From: Chytridium lagenaria
Lineage: Eukaryota; Chytridiomycota; Chytridiomycetes; Chytridiales; Chytridiaceae
Length of the DNA: 64,000 bases
Assembly: GCA_025449115.1 (NCBI GenBank)
Contig: JAHLKC010000073.1
Coordinates: 62,001 to 126,000, forward strand
Direction: 5' to 3'
Shown here: positions 10,930 to 20,650 of the stretch, one piece after another
How the letters are laid out: each line of letters starts with the position of its first letter
Position numbering within the stretch: position 1 is the first letter of the stretch
The notes under the pieces: model-generated
Database searches by the model: none
Seen by the model: the letters and a program-made list of their open reading frames with translations, nothing else
Told to the model about the DNA's origin: nothing
Translations under genes and position numbers: made by a program

Positions 10930-13769
10930 TCACAAAAGAGCGACGACACCAACAACGATAGCTATAGAGAAAAAAAGCGACGGTTAAAGATATTATAACG
11001 GAAGAGAAGCCACAAAATAGACAAATACGGAAATAGCCTCACCTGCAACAACGAACCCAAACCCAGCCTTCAAACTCCCACTCCCCGACTTCCCCCCTGC
11101 CATCCTCACTGCCGCCGCCTTCCACACATTCATAGGCCAATCCCCATACAACATCCCCTCCAAAATCCCATCCGCATTCACCGGTTTAACCATATTCAGG
11201 GGTACGGTCGCACCATCCACAGGCGCGTCAGGCGCAAACACATTCATAGCGGGCATGAGAGCGTAACCGCGTGAAGCCCAGGCGCGGGAGGGATAGCTGG
11301 AACGGGAAAGGGAGAGGGCGGCACTGTAGGCGTTGGAGAGGATGGAGGAGGATAGAGCGTGGAAAGCGGTGGTGGAGGCGGGGAAGACGGTTTTGGCGGA
11401 GCGGCCGTAGACGTAGCTTCGGATATTGAATTGGGTGCGGGCGATGCTGCGTGTGGATGTTAGATTTGTGAATAAGTCATCATGTAGGAAAGGCAGACGG
11501 AATATGCATTTCCGTGATAGCGATAAAATTGAAAAATAAAGTACAGAAAATAGAAATGTGGAGAAATGAGGTAAATCCATAAAAACGTGAATGGGATGCA
11601 TACAAGAGAAAAGGAAAAGAAGTTGTTTCTAAAAATCAGGGAAGGGTCGTCAAACCGAAAACTTACTGCATAAACTCATCGCATCCCATAAAACAATTTC
11701 CATCAGAAACAATCACAATATTCTCTTTTGAAAACGACGCACTCAATTTCGGCAAATACTGCGCATAGCTTATCTCAAAGTCATCGCACTTTTTTAAGTA
11801 GAACCGGGGAGAGAATTTGTGTTGCTCCGAGTTGATGGTCAGGGTGGCGTTGTTAAGGCTCTTGAGTCGCATGCGGAGGAGCCGATAACATTGGGGTTGA
11901 AGTGGATGTCATAGTAGTTGGTGAGGGGGGAGGTAAGGAGGCGTTCTATGGGAGGTGTGAGGCGACACTGTACTCGAGAGGCTTAAAGTCACCGAGGAGG
12001 TACTGGAAGAGGAGAGCGTTAGTGGAAGGATGGAAAAGATAAATTCGCCGGAAATATGCGGCGGATAATAAAATACGGCAAAGGAAGATAAAAAAAGAAG
12101 AAAGAAAAGAACCAAAATAATAATACGCATACCTTAATAATGACATGATGATCACACAGCCAGTAATTATTTGTTACATCAATAATAAGATTCTTCACTC
12201 CCGGATTCTGCTCCCTCACTCTCTTCACATCCGCCGCAAGTGCCGTAAAATAAGCTTTCTGATACTCGACAAACTCTGGAGTTTCTGGATCATACGAATC
12301 AGTATTATCCGGGACAAGCATGATCGCCATCGTTGTGCTATCAACGAGATGCGCAAAAGCCGGCCTCTCGCTGTTCGCCGGGAGATTTGGCAAAGCTGCA
12401 CGTAAGCTCGCCGTCAAGGATGACTCAGCTTGACGCTTGGTTAAACGAGGAGAGACAGAGTGGTCAGAGGCAAGACGAAGAGTGGGGCGATGAGAAAGAG
12501 CTTGACCTGCGTGAGTGAAGATCGGGTCAAAATCTAAACCCATAGCAACGGCGGATGAAGGGGTGGAGAAGCATCGCGGAAGAATGGTTTCGAATACGGT
12601 GTTATAATCATCTGGCGTAACGAGCCAAGGGACGGTGATATCGACAATGGCATTGGTGGTTGGGTTGCGAAGCTTGTAAGTAACCTCCTTTTGGAAGTAG
12701 GTGCTTAAATCGGGACGGTGAAATTGGGTCAGGAAACCGTTTTGAATGAACATAGTACGGTTATAGAGGTAGGTATACGTAAAGGCGGCGGCAGCGCCGA
12801 TAATGGTGTCGCCTGAAAAGACATCGTTGGCTAAATCCTTGAAGTATAAATTGTGTTATTTATACAATTTGAAGGATAGTTGTACGGAGAGTAAGGAATA
12901 ACTAAATACTTACTAAAGGAGCTTTTCCGTTGATACTCTCAACCACGAAGCCCTTGTATGAGGAAACACCATTGGGAATGCTAGCTCGGAAAAACCGGTT
13001 GAAACCCCCCTCGTCCAGAGAGATACTTGCGCCATTAACATTCAAAGCTGCAATTGACGCCTCTGCAATCGTCACCGTTGGTGCCTTTCCCGAGACCGTC
13101 GGTGAGGCCACAAGTGCCCACGGCTGAATCACATTGAATATCCCAGCACACCCCCCAATATTTGGCTGCGTCTTGTAGTCCAACTTTACGCCAAGCTCCC
13201 TGACTTTCTTCACCAGCCCAAAGTAGGTGGTGATGGAGGTATCGGTGGCAATGGAGCGAATCTCGTTCTCGTAATTAATTTTTTGGACTTGGTCGACGTA
13301 GGGAAGAGAAGCGTGAAAGTCTGCAGTACTTATGGTCATGTCGAGGAGGGTGCGACGGAATCCAGCGAGGAAGGCGGGGTTATCGAATTGTTTTTGACAG
13401 GCTTCAAGCTGGGCGGTGGTGCCATAAGTGACTTGAGCGGGGTTGGCGTAGGGATTGAGCTGATCACACTCGCCTGAGGATTGTTGAGAACGGGAGCGGT
13501 TAGTACACCGTCATGCACAGAACTAAAAAGCAATCCAATTCGATCTAATTACCGAAAGAGACCGAAGGGGCGGTAGGTGATGGAGACGGCACAGAAGTTG
13601 GGACAACGACAGTAGAAGTAGGGGATGAAACCTCAGTAGAAGGGAAGGAAACATCTGTGGAAGGGGATGTTTCATCGGTGGTGCTGGATGGCGATGACTG
13701 TGGAGCAGCGAGTGATCCAACAGCACCACAAATAGCGGCAAGGCCAACGATCACAGACAGGGATGGCAT
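10930..13769 (-). CDS. Secreted S41/CPAF-like peptidase-fold protein, copy B (probable pseudo-peptidase)
   Basis: Nearest relative of copy A, same strand, 3.48 kb stop-to-stop spacing, with introns as well as exons still alignable, so the duplication is fairly recent. The start chosen (ATG 13769) gives a good signal peptide (MPSLSVIVGLAAICGAVGS, cleavage after LAAP likely), followed by a Ser/Thr/Pro spacer. The core follows copy A: FHASLPYVDQVQKINYENE, FNVIQPWALVASPTVSGKAP, VVESINGKAPL, STYFQKEVTYKLRNPTTN, STTMAIMLVPDN, VKNLIIDVTNNYWLCDHHV, SDGNCFMGCDEFM, RTQFNIRSYVYGRS and YGDWPMNVWKAAAVRMAGGK. It ends with the mini-exon AIVVGVVALL and TGA at 10930-10932. The DG-C motif carries Gly where active relatives carry Ser, and the expected DGH reads VRELGVKL. 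It is the least broken copy; short frame shifts remain near 11900 and 13480. Role inferred: surface-anchored, non-catalytic. Confidence 0.68.
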
Positions 13770-13960
13770 CTCTATTGAATTAATTATCATAATAAAGATA
13801 TGTGTAAAGGTGGTCCTTCATTTTAAAGACCTTTTCAAGAGAATAAGACAGACTGGGTGTTTTACATGGAATGACAAGGCATCATCTCTCAGGGTGTGAC
13901 AAAATGAACATTACCTATATATAGTAATACACAAGTGAATAATATATTATACAGACGGCT

Positions 13961-13985
13961 GTGTACACTAGGCCTGTCTCCCGAC
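13961..13985. repeat. Left flanking 8-mer and terminal inverted repeat of the hAT-like shell
   Basis: GTGTACAC (13961-13968) is followed by TAGGCCTGTCTCCCGA, the inverse of the right end. The 8-mer is the candidate target-site duplication. Confidence 0.85.
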
Positions 13986-14164
13986 ATCCGACACCCGCAG
14001 ATGCCATCTGCGGATAACAGGTCGGATACGGATGTCGGATTTGGAGGGTCGGTTATCCGTTATCCGTCGGATACTATAATTAATAATTATATTAAAATAA
14101 TAATAATAATATTTATCTGATTATAAACCCAAAAATAAAATAAACTACAATTTCCTTAAATATG

Positions 14165-14215
14165 TTCACCCACGTCTCACCCACTGCTTCACCCACTCTC
14201 ACCCAGCTTCACCCA
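14165..14215. repeat. Left TTCACCCA iteron cluster
   Basis: Five copies of (T)TCACCCA in 51 bp, spaced by 2-4 bases, end about 40 bases before the recombinase start codon. This is a probable recombinase-binding or crossover site; that function is inferred. Confidence 0.8.
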
Positions 14216-14257
14216 ATATTCGGACTTCAAATTTTTATACTTTGACACCAAAGCATT

Positions 14258-16626
14258 ATGCCCCGGCAAAAGCAAGCGAAAAAACTCCAGAGAAGCCGGA
14301 CGAAAGTTGCGGCAAGGCAAATAAAAGTTGAAAAAATGAACAACGAGAGAAGAACAGCCATCCAGGCGCTTGCTGATGCGGGTCTAGCAGCAGCCATTCA
14401 GAGGATAGGATGCGTCATGGAGGAGACTTCCAAGACCATGACCTCCATGAAACACGAGCCCAACACTCAACGGGCGTACGAGAAACACTTCCGTGGACTC
14501 AGGAAGTTTTTTGAGCGTATTGGGGATTATGATAGCCTCATCATTCTGGAAGAGAAGCCTCCGAAGCATTTTTGCCCATCCATGAGGCCGGAATCCATCG
14601 ACCTTTACGTCCAATGGAAGAGGAGGGACCCGGACGAGTATCCATTGCTTTTGGACCGGGATGATAATCTTGTGAAGGATGTTTTGGGGGAGCCAATCCC
14701 AACGGACGGAAAATGGTCGGACCCGCGCAACCTCGACCAACTGTACTCGGCGATTGGAGATTTACATCTTACCCGGAAGCAAAATGGGCCCTACAAGGAG
14801 GTTTGCGAGCTATGTGCTGCAAATGCCATTCTTCACGAGATTCCAAAAGGATGCCGATGGCATCCGCTGGTGCCGCAGGTGTGGAGTGCAGGAAATCCTA
14901 CTGAAAGTCGTCTTCTTAAACACACCAAAGGAGAGAACACGAAGAATGGATCATCCTACCAGGCCTCTGGAGATTCAGCCATCTTACCGCATGAACTCTT
15001 GGACATTCGCGATCACTTAATCGGTTCTGAAGCTACAACCTTGTGGGACCTGGAACTGTGGGTTTGCACCCTCATCGCGATACGTCTTTTCCTGCGGTGT
15101 GATGAAGTCATCAATATTGAATTTGAGGACATTCAGGAGAATCTTTCATTAATAACGACAGATTTGACGCTAGAGAGCTTGGTCATCAAAATACAGGTTG
15201 GTTACGATTTATATATATTTTATTTCTCTAACATGATTATTGCGTTGCAAAGGGAAAGAGCGACAAGAGCCCAGTCTATCTTACCTTATGGCGGGACGAC
15301 ACATTTCCTCAATTATGCCCTATTCGTCACCTCCTGATTTACGTCAAACTTCTCGGCGTGGTCTCCGGCTTCCTTTTCCCTGACAAGGATCAATTAACGG
15401 CTCTTCTCGCCTCACCAAACCCAGACAAGAGCGTGAAGAATAATATTTCGTATGACGCCTACCAAACCGCATACAAGAATCTTTGCCACAAGGTCATCAA
15501 GAGACCGGGACCTTTTGGCACTCACTCAAATCGAAAAACAGGCTACCTCTTTGCCGTTTGGGGTGATGGTGGAGAGGCAGAAATCATGCTCTCCGCACGG
15601 CACAAATCCATTTCCAGCTCAGCGAAGTACAGGAAGGACGCGAGCACACTCCTGGAACTATACAAACGAAAAACTCAAATGGACAACTCCGAATCTGTGA
15701 TCCCTAAGCTCAAGTGGACATCAGTTTACAATCAAGATCTGCAAATCGTTCAAAGGATAGCTAATAACGGTGATATTACGAAGCTACCTGTATTAGCCGA
15801 ACGATTTTTTACAGACCACTGTAAAATCAATCCCGCGCGACCCGATTATTCCATCCGACGGGCCCTCATTTCTGCAGAGGAATACTCTTCAGCACCCACC
15901 ATTCGCGACAACATTAACAGGATTGTGAAGGGGCACCTCAACCAAACTTTGGCGGATGATCTACTCACCTTGATTGAACTCTACGTTCTTCAACGACGCA
16001 ATGCAACAAAATCCAATCCAAGTGGAATTGAACCACAAGAAGAGGGACAGATAGGGGAGGAAGACGTCGCTCAAGCAGTGGATGGAGGTGGAGAGACGGG
16101 TCTACGAGAAGAGGAGCAAAGGGATGGGGAGGGAACGATGGAAATTGAGACTACCCGCTCATCCACACACCTATCTCCAAAGCTCAAAAGATCAAGGGAA
16201 GATGATGTTGTGGTGAATACAGGGGAGAAAAGGAAACGAAGAGGTGGGGTAAATGACTTACCTGAGAGGTTTAGATTAGCGGAGCAGAAATCAGGGGAAG
16301 ATAAGCTGAACTTTCTAATTACCTTTGAGGGATCCTTGAGTTCTGATGACCGTGATACTTCAACTCTCACCGATGCAGCAAGAAACTTTTGCAACATGAC
16401 CATGGCTCCCATCCTCCTCTGCTTCCGTGATCACTGCGGGGGTGACCAAGAGCTCTTCATCCGCAAATGGGGCAACTTTGCACCATCAACGTTCTCAAGG
16501 ACCCGATGCAAGGGGAAGGGTGGCCAGTGCGGAGTGGGGGTGAAGAGGCCGGGTGGCGGTGGAGCGCCTTCTGGGGAGGTGTTCGTGGTGGTGGATGGCG
16601 GAGAAGGGCGGCGTCGTGAGGAATGA
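14258..16626 (+). CDS. Crypton-type tyrosine recombinase
   Basis: The protein catalyses site-specific DNA strand exchange through a 3'-phosphotyrosine intermediate. It is encoded by exon 1 (14258-15196, 313 codons) and exon 2 (15253-16626), joined in phase by a 56-bp intron (donor GTTGGT, acceptor AAAG), about 770 aa in total. The N-terminus is basic (PRQKQAKKLQRSRTKVAARQ), followed by a helical SAM-like region (QRAYEKHFRGLRKFFERIGD). Catalytic signature residues are visible: Arg I in LFLRCDEV (about residue 280), the HxxR box THSNRKTGY (about 403-406), a second His in SARHKS (about 429) and the nucleophile Tyr in SSAKYRKDA (about 439). A Glu-rich acidic linker and a C-terminal domain (PILLCFRDHCGGDQELFIRKW) follow; the latter may be the GCR1_C-like DNA-binding domain common in Cryptons. 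No frame break is present, so it may be active. Confidence 0.8.
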
Positions 16627-16642
16627 TGGTCGTTGATTGACC

Positions 16643-16760
16643 TCCACCCAACCTTCACCCAGAGGCAATTTTTTAATAACTGTTTTTCAACTCTTTTTTT
16701 TTTAAAAAAAATAAACAAATCTTTTCATTGGTTGAGGTTGCCTTCACCCAGCTTCACCCA
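16643..16760. repeat. Right TTCACCCA iteron clusters
   Basis: Two clusters (16643-16661 and 16743-16760) lie just after the recombinase stop. The second shares an identical 17-mer with the left cluster, in direct orientation. Confidence 0.8.
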
Positions 16761-17254
16761 CCGATAATAGATATTTATAAGATTGAATATATGAACTTCA
16801 AAATATTTATTTACTCAAAAATTATTTTGCCATAAACCAAAACCCATTCCCTCAAGGTGAGCAATATCTCGACCATGGATTCCCTCAAACATGAACGCTC
16901 GTAATGCAAGATTTTTCTTCCCAACGAAAAAACCCGTTCTGAAGGAACACTTGTTGCCGAAATACCTAGGTTGACACGACTCTGTCTTTACCGTGGAGCA
17001 CAGGCTCGGGGGAATTAGTCGCTCCCCTAATTGATTGGTCTGTTTATTCATGTGGTTTTTCAGTTATGCACTCTTAATTTAAACCTCATCTTCATAGGTC
17101 AAATTATTGATGGGACTGTCGGAGATGATGTGATTGGACGAAAACATATGATTTTAAAAATCACGTGATATCCGATGTGTCGGCTTCGGATAACGGATTT
17201 CTAAAAAAAAGTCGGATACAGATTCGGATTTGGGCATTATCCGTATCCGAAGGG

Positions 17255-17279
17255 CTCGGGCGACAGGCCTAGTGTACAC
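17255..17279. repeat. Right terminal inverted repeat and flanking 8-mer of the hAT-like shell
   Basis: TCGGGCGACAGGCCTA is followed by GTGTACAC (17272-17279). It mirrors the left end with one mismatch. Confidence 0.85.
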
Positions 17280-17639
17280 TATTTCTTGTATTTCTCACTA
17301 CTATATAATATTACTAATATGGTATATTGTGCTTTTTCCTACACTAAATAATTGCTGAGACAAGGCCAAGGGTGGATTACATCAGAGGAAATGTTATATT
17401 AGGTATTATCATAGGTGGTGATAGGTCTATATTTGGTACTCTTGTTACTCAGCGTCTTTTAAAGTCACTTGATTTGGTGATACTCACTCAAGGAAAAAGA
17501 AAAAAAGGAGAGAAATTGTCATATTTGGTTTTTTATTTATTATATTCTCTAAAAATGCAGAAACCACGACAAGGTGTAAATACGGTGTGATTGTTTTCTG
17601 CAATAGTTTTACCGGAGATATATGATAGTTTAGTGGTGA
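17280..17639. other. Spacer between the hAT-like shell and fragment D
   Basis: AT-rich sequence with no recognisable gene. The open frames here show no family features. Confidence 0.5.
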
Positions 17640-17995
17640 AAGTACACGTTTACCTCCATATCTCTGACTGCCGGCAACCGTCATCAGCCAATCCGCGCCA
17701 AGTTCAATATGCCTCTAAATTACTATCCGCATCCACCGCTGTAACCAGCGGCACAGTCGCAGCATCACTGGACGCCTGATCATGCCGGTGCGGGCGTTGA
17801 AATGTTATGAGCAGGCTTGGGAGGGAAAGTCGATGCGGGAAAGAAATTATGGCTTGGGCTGTAGGATTGGAGACGGTTGAAGCTGATACGCGTGGTCGAG
17901 GGGGGAACCGAGGGTAGACGTTTTTGGTGGAGCGACAGTAGACAAGGGTCTTGGGGTTAAATTGGGTACGGGCATGCTTGAAAAAAGACGTTAGT
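17640..17995 (-). pseudogene. Decayed 3' fragment of an S41-like gene (fragment D)
   Basis: On the minus strand, HARTQFNPKTLVYCRSTKNV is clearly the C-terminal exon that reads RTQFNLRTYVYGHSTKNV in copy A. It is followed by recognisable but degraded AATVPLVTAVDADSNLE (copy A: AATVPLNMVKPVNADGLLE) and then an in-frame stop where the others continue GMLYGDW. The exons encoding the rest of the protein are absent upstream (18000-18600), so this is a truncated, dead copy. It has the orientation of A and B. Confidence 0.7.
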
Positions 17996-18599
17996 TGTGT
18001 GAACAAATGTAGCCATAAAGAAAAAACGAGTGAAAGAAGAAATATGAAATGATAACGATATAAATGTAATGAATTTGGTAAGACATAGTGGAGAACAGCA
18101 GTGTAAAGTAAAGAAGATTTATATATCAAAAATATGAAAGATAAAATGGCCGGGGATTGCAAGAAAAGGCGTTGGGATGCGGAGGTATGGCCATTAACCA
18201 GACCTGGAAGAAGATCAGTTCATGCCCGCAGAGACCCGAAATGGGGAACCAAGCACGTCGATAGCAAGAAAGGTGAAGAAGGCGGCCTATTATGAAAAGA
18301 CAAGCTGGAGGTCTACAAGAAGCAGCGCGAGTCTTAAAGAGATCCCCGGCCTTTGCCCAAAAAAAGTACCAAAGTGTAAGAAATAGAAAATTAAGAACAG
18401 ATCCAAGGGCACATCACTAGTAAGTTCTGCAGATGGCAACGACGGACGGTGTGGAGATTATGTTTTTTGCGGAATTATAAAAAGGGACTTTCACTTACTT
18501 GGTACACTGGCCCATTCCTCACTTACAGTAAGCTTAGCTGGAAGCTGTTTGCGGCAATGGACTTTGGTTTACCAGCCTCACTTTAAGCTGTTGTTTAGC
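17996..18599. other. Spacer between divergent fragments D and E
   Basis: About 600 bases between the truncated ends of the two opposing S41 fragments. I see no gene; the breakpoint of the inverted arrangement must lie here. Confidence 0.4.
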
Positions 18600-19362
18600 C
18601 ATTCATTAATGGTGCTTCTAAGTTATCCGTATGCAACGCAAAACAACCTGCACGCTGACACAAATTTCTCACCCTCGGTTTTACTAATTGAAAAAGTGCG
18701 ATGACTTTGAGAAAAGTAGTATGCGCAGTATTTGCCGAAATTCAGCGCGCCGTTGACAATTAAGGACAACGCGGTGATTGTTCCGGAAGAAGGTTGCTTT
18801 TCTGGATGTGATAGGCAGTAATAAGTTTTTCCTATCTCTACTCCTTCCTTACATTTTTCCTAGCTGCGTTTATCATACCGTGTTCCACCCACCATGAGTC
18901 CTATTCCGTCACAACTCTAACGTCCATTCAGCATCGCACGCACTCAATTCAACTTTCGAACCTACGTCTACAGGTGCTCCACCAAAACTTCAATTCTCCC
19001 TCCCGTTCCTGGGCTACCCGTGTCAGTGCACCTGTGTCCCCGCATTGAACGTTTACGCACTGCAGACGCGGCGGTGGATGCGGTACCTGTGAATATGGTG
19101 GAGGGGATGGATGCGGATGGAGTTTTAGACGGGATGTTGTATATATTCGGATTGGCCAATGAATGTATGGAAGGTTGCGGCGGAGAGGATGACGATGGTG
19201 AAGTCTGGAAGTGAAAGCGTGAAGTCTGGATTTGGCTTCCTTGTTACAGGTGAGAAGTCCATTGGTTTCCTTTTTACTGCTGTCCCTGTCCGTTTAATCA
19301 AATGTTCTAATCATCACTTATTGTGTGTAGTTATCTTTGCTGGTAACGCTGTTCTTCTGTGA
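18600..19362 (+). pseudogene. Decayed 3' fragment of an S41-like gene (fragment E)
   Basis: Plus-strand pieces correspond in order to the C-terminal half of copies A-C: FSPSVLLIEK and CDDFEK (near 18670-18710), then after a one-base shift QYLPKFSAPLTIKDN and PEEGCFSGCD (around 18800). These are followed by ARTQFNFRTYVY (about 18940), AVPVNMVEGMDADGVLDGML, MNVWKVAAERM and VKSGFGFLVT. An intron with normal GT-AG ends leads to the last mini-exon IFAGNAVLL and a TGA at 19360-19362. The N-terminal half is missing and frames are broken. The DG-C motif again lacks Ser at the usual site but has Ser one residue earlier (CFSGC). Confidence 0.65.
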
Positions 19363-20650
19363 ACATCGGATACGCCAAAGGTAATTTCTCCTCTCCCAAA
19401 TGCTTAAATATTATTTGAATATCGTTCATTCCTTTTCGTTTTTAGAAAAGGATCTCTGCTTTCTTTAAGCATTGGATTTTCGTTGATGTTACAATAATGT
19501 ACAAATTAGTAAAAAGCATGCTGGTGTAAGCGATCCTTTTACGATAGTTTATAACAAAGGAATTAGTTGAATTCAACTGTTTAAAATTTCTTATAAGCCA
19601 AACACCAAGATCGATCCGATTTTATCTCCTGTCGAATAATTTTAACCAAGGACACTAATTATTCGTCTTTACATAAAACTCGCATCTGGTGTCGTTGCAC
19701 TTTTGTGATTCGGAAGATACGTCATATCTTGTTTTCCTACTCTTCTATATATATATTGTTTCAAAGCCATACATTCCTTTCAGCTTTACTGAAGGAAATG
19801 TTGCGCGGAAGAAAACTTTTCATCGATCGTTTGCCAACCAGCTGGCGATAGTGTTTATTGCCTGTATGGTGCATTGATTTACTAAACAACATATGGCACC
19901 TCATATTACAAAACGTTTAAGAACTCACCATGGGTTATGTTACCGATGCTAAGTTTTGCGAAAGAGTCATTGTTTAACGTGCCCACTATTTGTTTACGAC
20001 AGGCAAACTGAGGTTTTTTAAGTCTACAGCAGCGTGCAAATAGACTTCACCAAGACGGTTTGTAGTCTTGTTTTATACTACCACATTATCCACTCAAGCT
20101 TAGCAGATATGTCTCATAGTTCTAGATAGGTTTTGAACAACATTATAACTATCCTAACGATGAACCATTAACTTTTCAACTGAGGTTTTTATCTACGAAG
20201 AAATAAATATATCATGACATATTGGAGCCGCCCAGGCTCTTCTACTGCCAAGTCTTGAATTTTTTTAAGGTTTCTGGTGAAGAATCAAGAAAGTCCCAGT
20301 TTCAATCTGACCCAGTCTTTAACAGGGAGTTTGGCCCTCCTGAAACTCAGAACCTCCTTTTTTTCTTCCCATATGCACAACTGCAACGTTAATAATTCAA
20401 CAATAAATACTGGGACCTTCCCTGATATTTAATAACTTACGTAAAAAACAAGGTTTTAAGGAGGTGTTCGTCTCATGATAAAATATTATTGTCCGGAGAA
20501 ATAAAAATCTTTGAAGGCCAAGATATAAAACACGATGCTTATTCCCGCAGAAATCCAACCTACTATTCTCCTCCTAGAGAACAAAAACATACAGTAGAAA
20601 ACGTTCACGGAACGCTAGATAGAATTACCATACACCGAGATTTGCCGTCC
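19363..20650. other. Long AT-rich spacer upstream of S41 copy C
   Basis: Nearly 1.3 kb without a convincing gene. The longest frames (19689-19877 and the upstream extension of copy C from 20489) have no family features. The last part is presumably the copy C promoter. Confidence 0.6.

Larger units (their letters stand above)
14165..16760 (+). mobile_element. Crypton-type tyrosine recombinase element
   Basis: The recombinase gene is enclosed by clusters of the heptamer/octamer (T)TCACCCA. The left cluster (14165-14215) has five copies, the right clusters (16643-16661 and 16743-16760) four, one being a CCACCCA variant. The 17-mer TCACCCAGCTTCACCCA is identical at 14199-14215 and 16744-16760 in direct orientation. 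Cryptons are DNA elements moved by a tyrosine recombinase and bounded by short direct repeats rather than TIRs, which fits this arrangement. Exact ends are inferred from the repeats. Confidence 0.65.
13969..17271. mobile_element. hAT-like transposon shell containing a Crypton-type element
   Basis: The 3303-bp element has terminal inverted repeats TAGGCCTGTC(T/G)CCCGA (16 of 17 matching) and is flanked on both sides by the 8-bp GTGTACAC. An 8-bp target duplication fitting nTnnnnAn, with TAGG-type termini, is typical of hAT transposons. Subterminal regions (13980-14080 and 17165-17265) carry many copies of TCGGATA/GGATAACGG, as expected of transposase-binding clusters. No hAT transposase is encoded: the only large coding region is a tyrosine recombinase bounded by its own repeats, so the shell looks like a non-autonomous hAT that received a Crypton. 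It lies between the 5' end of S41 copy B and fragment D. GTGTACAC is palindromic, so it could partly be element end rather than target. Confidence 0.75.

Noticed and set aside
16815..17051. 78-codon minus-strand frame inside the right arm of the hAT-like shell
   Set aside because: Protein-like composition, but no transposase motif or family could be recognised, so it was not called as a gene.
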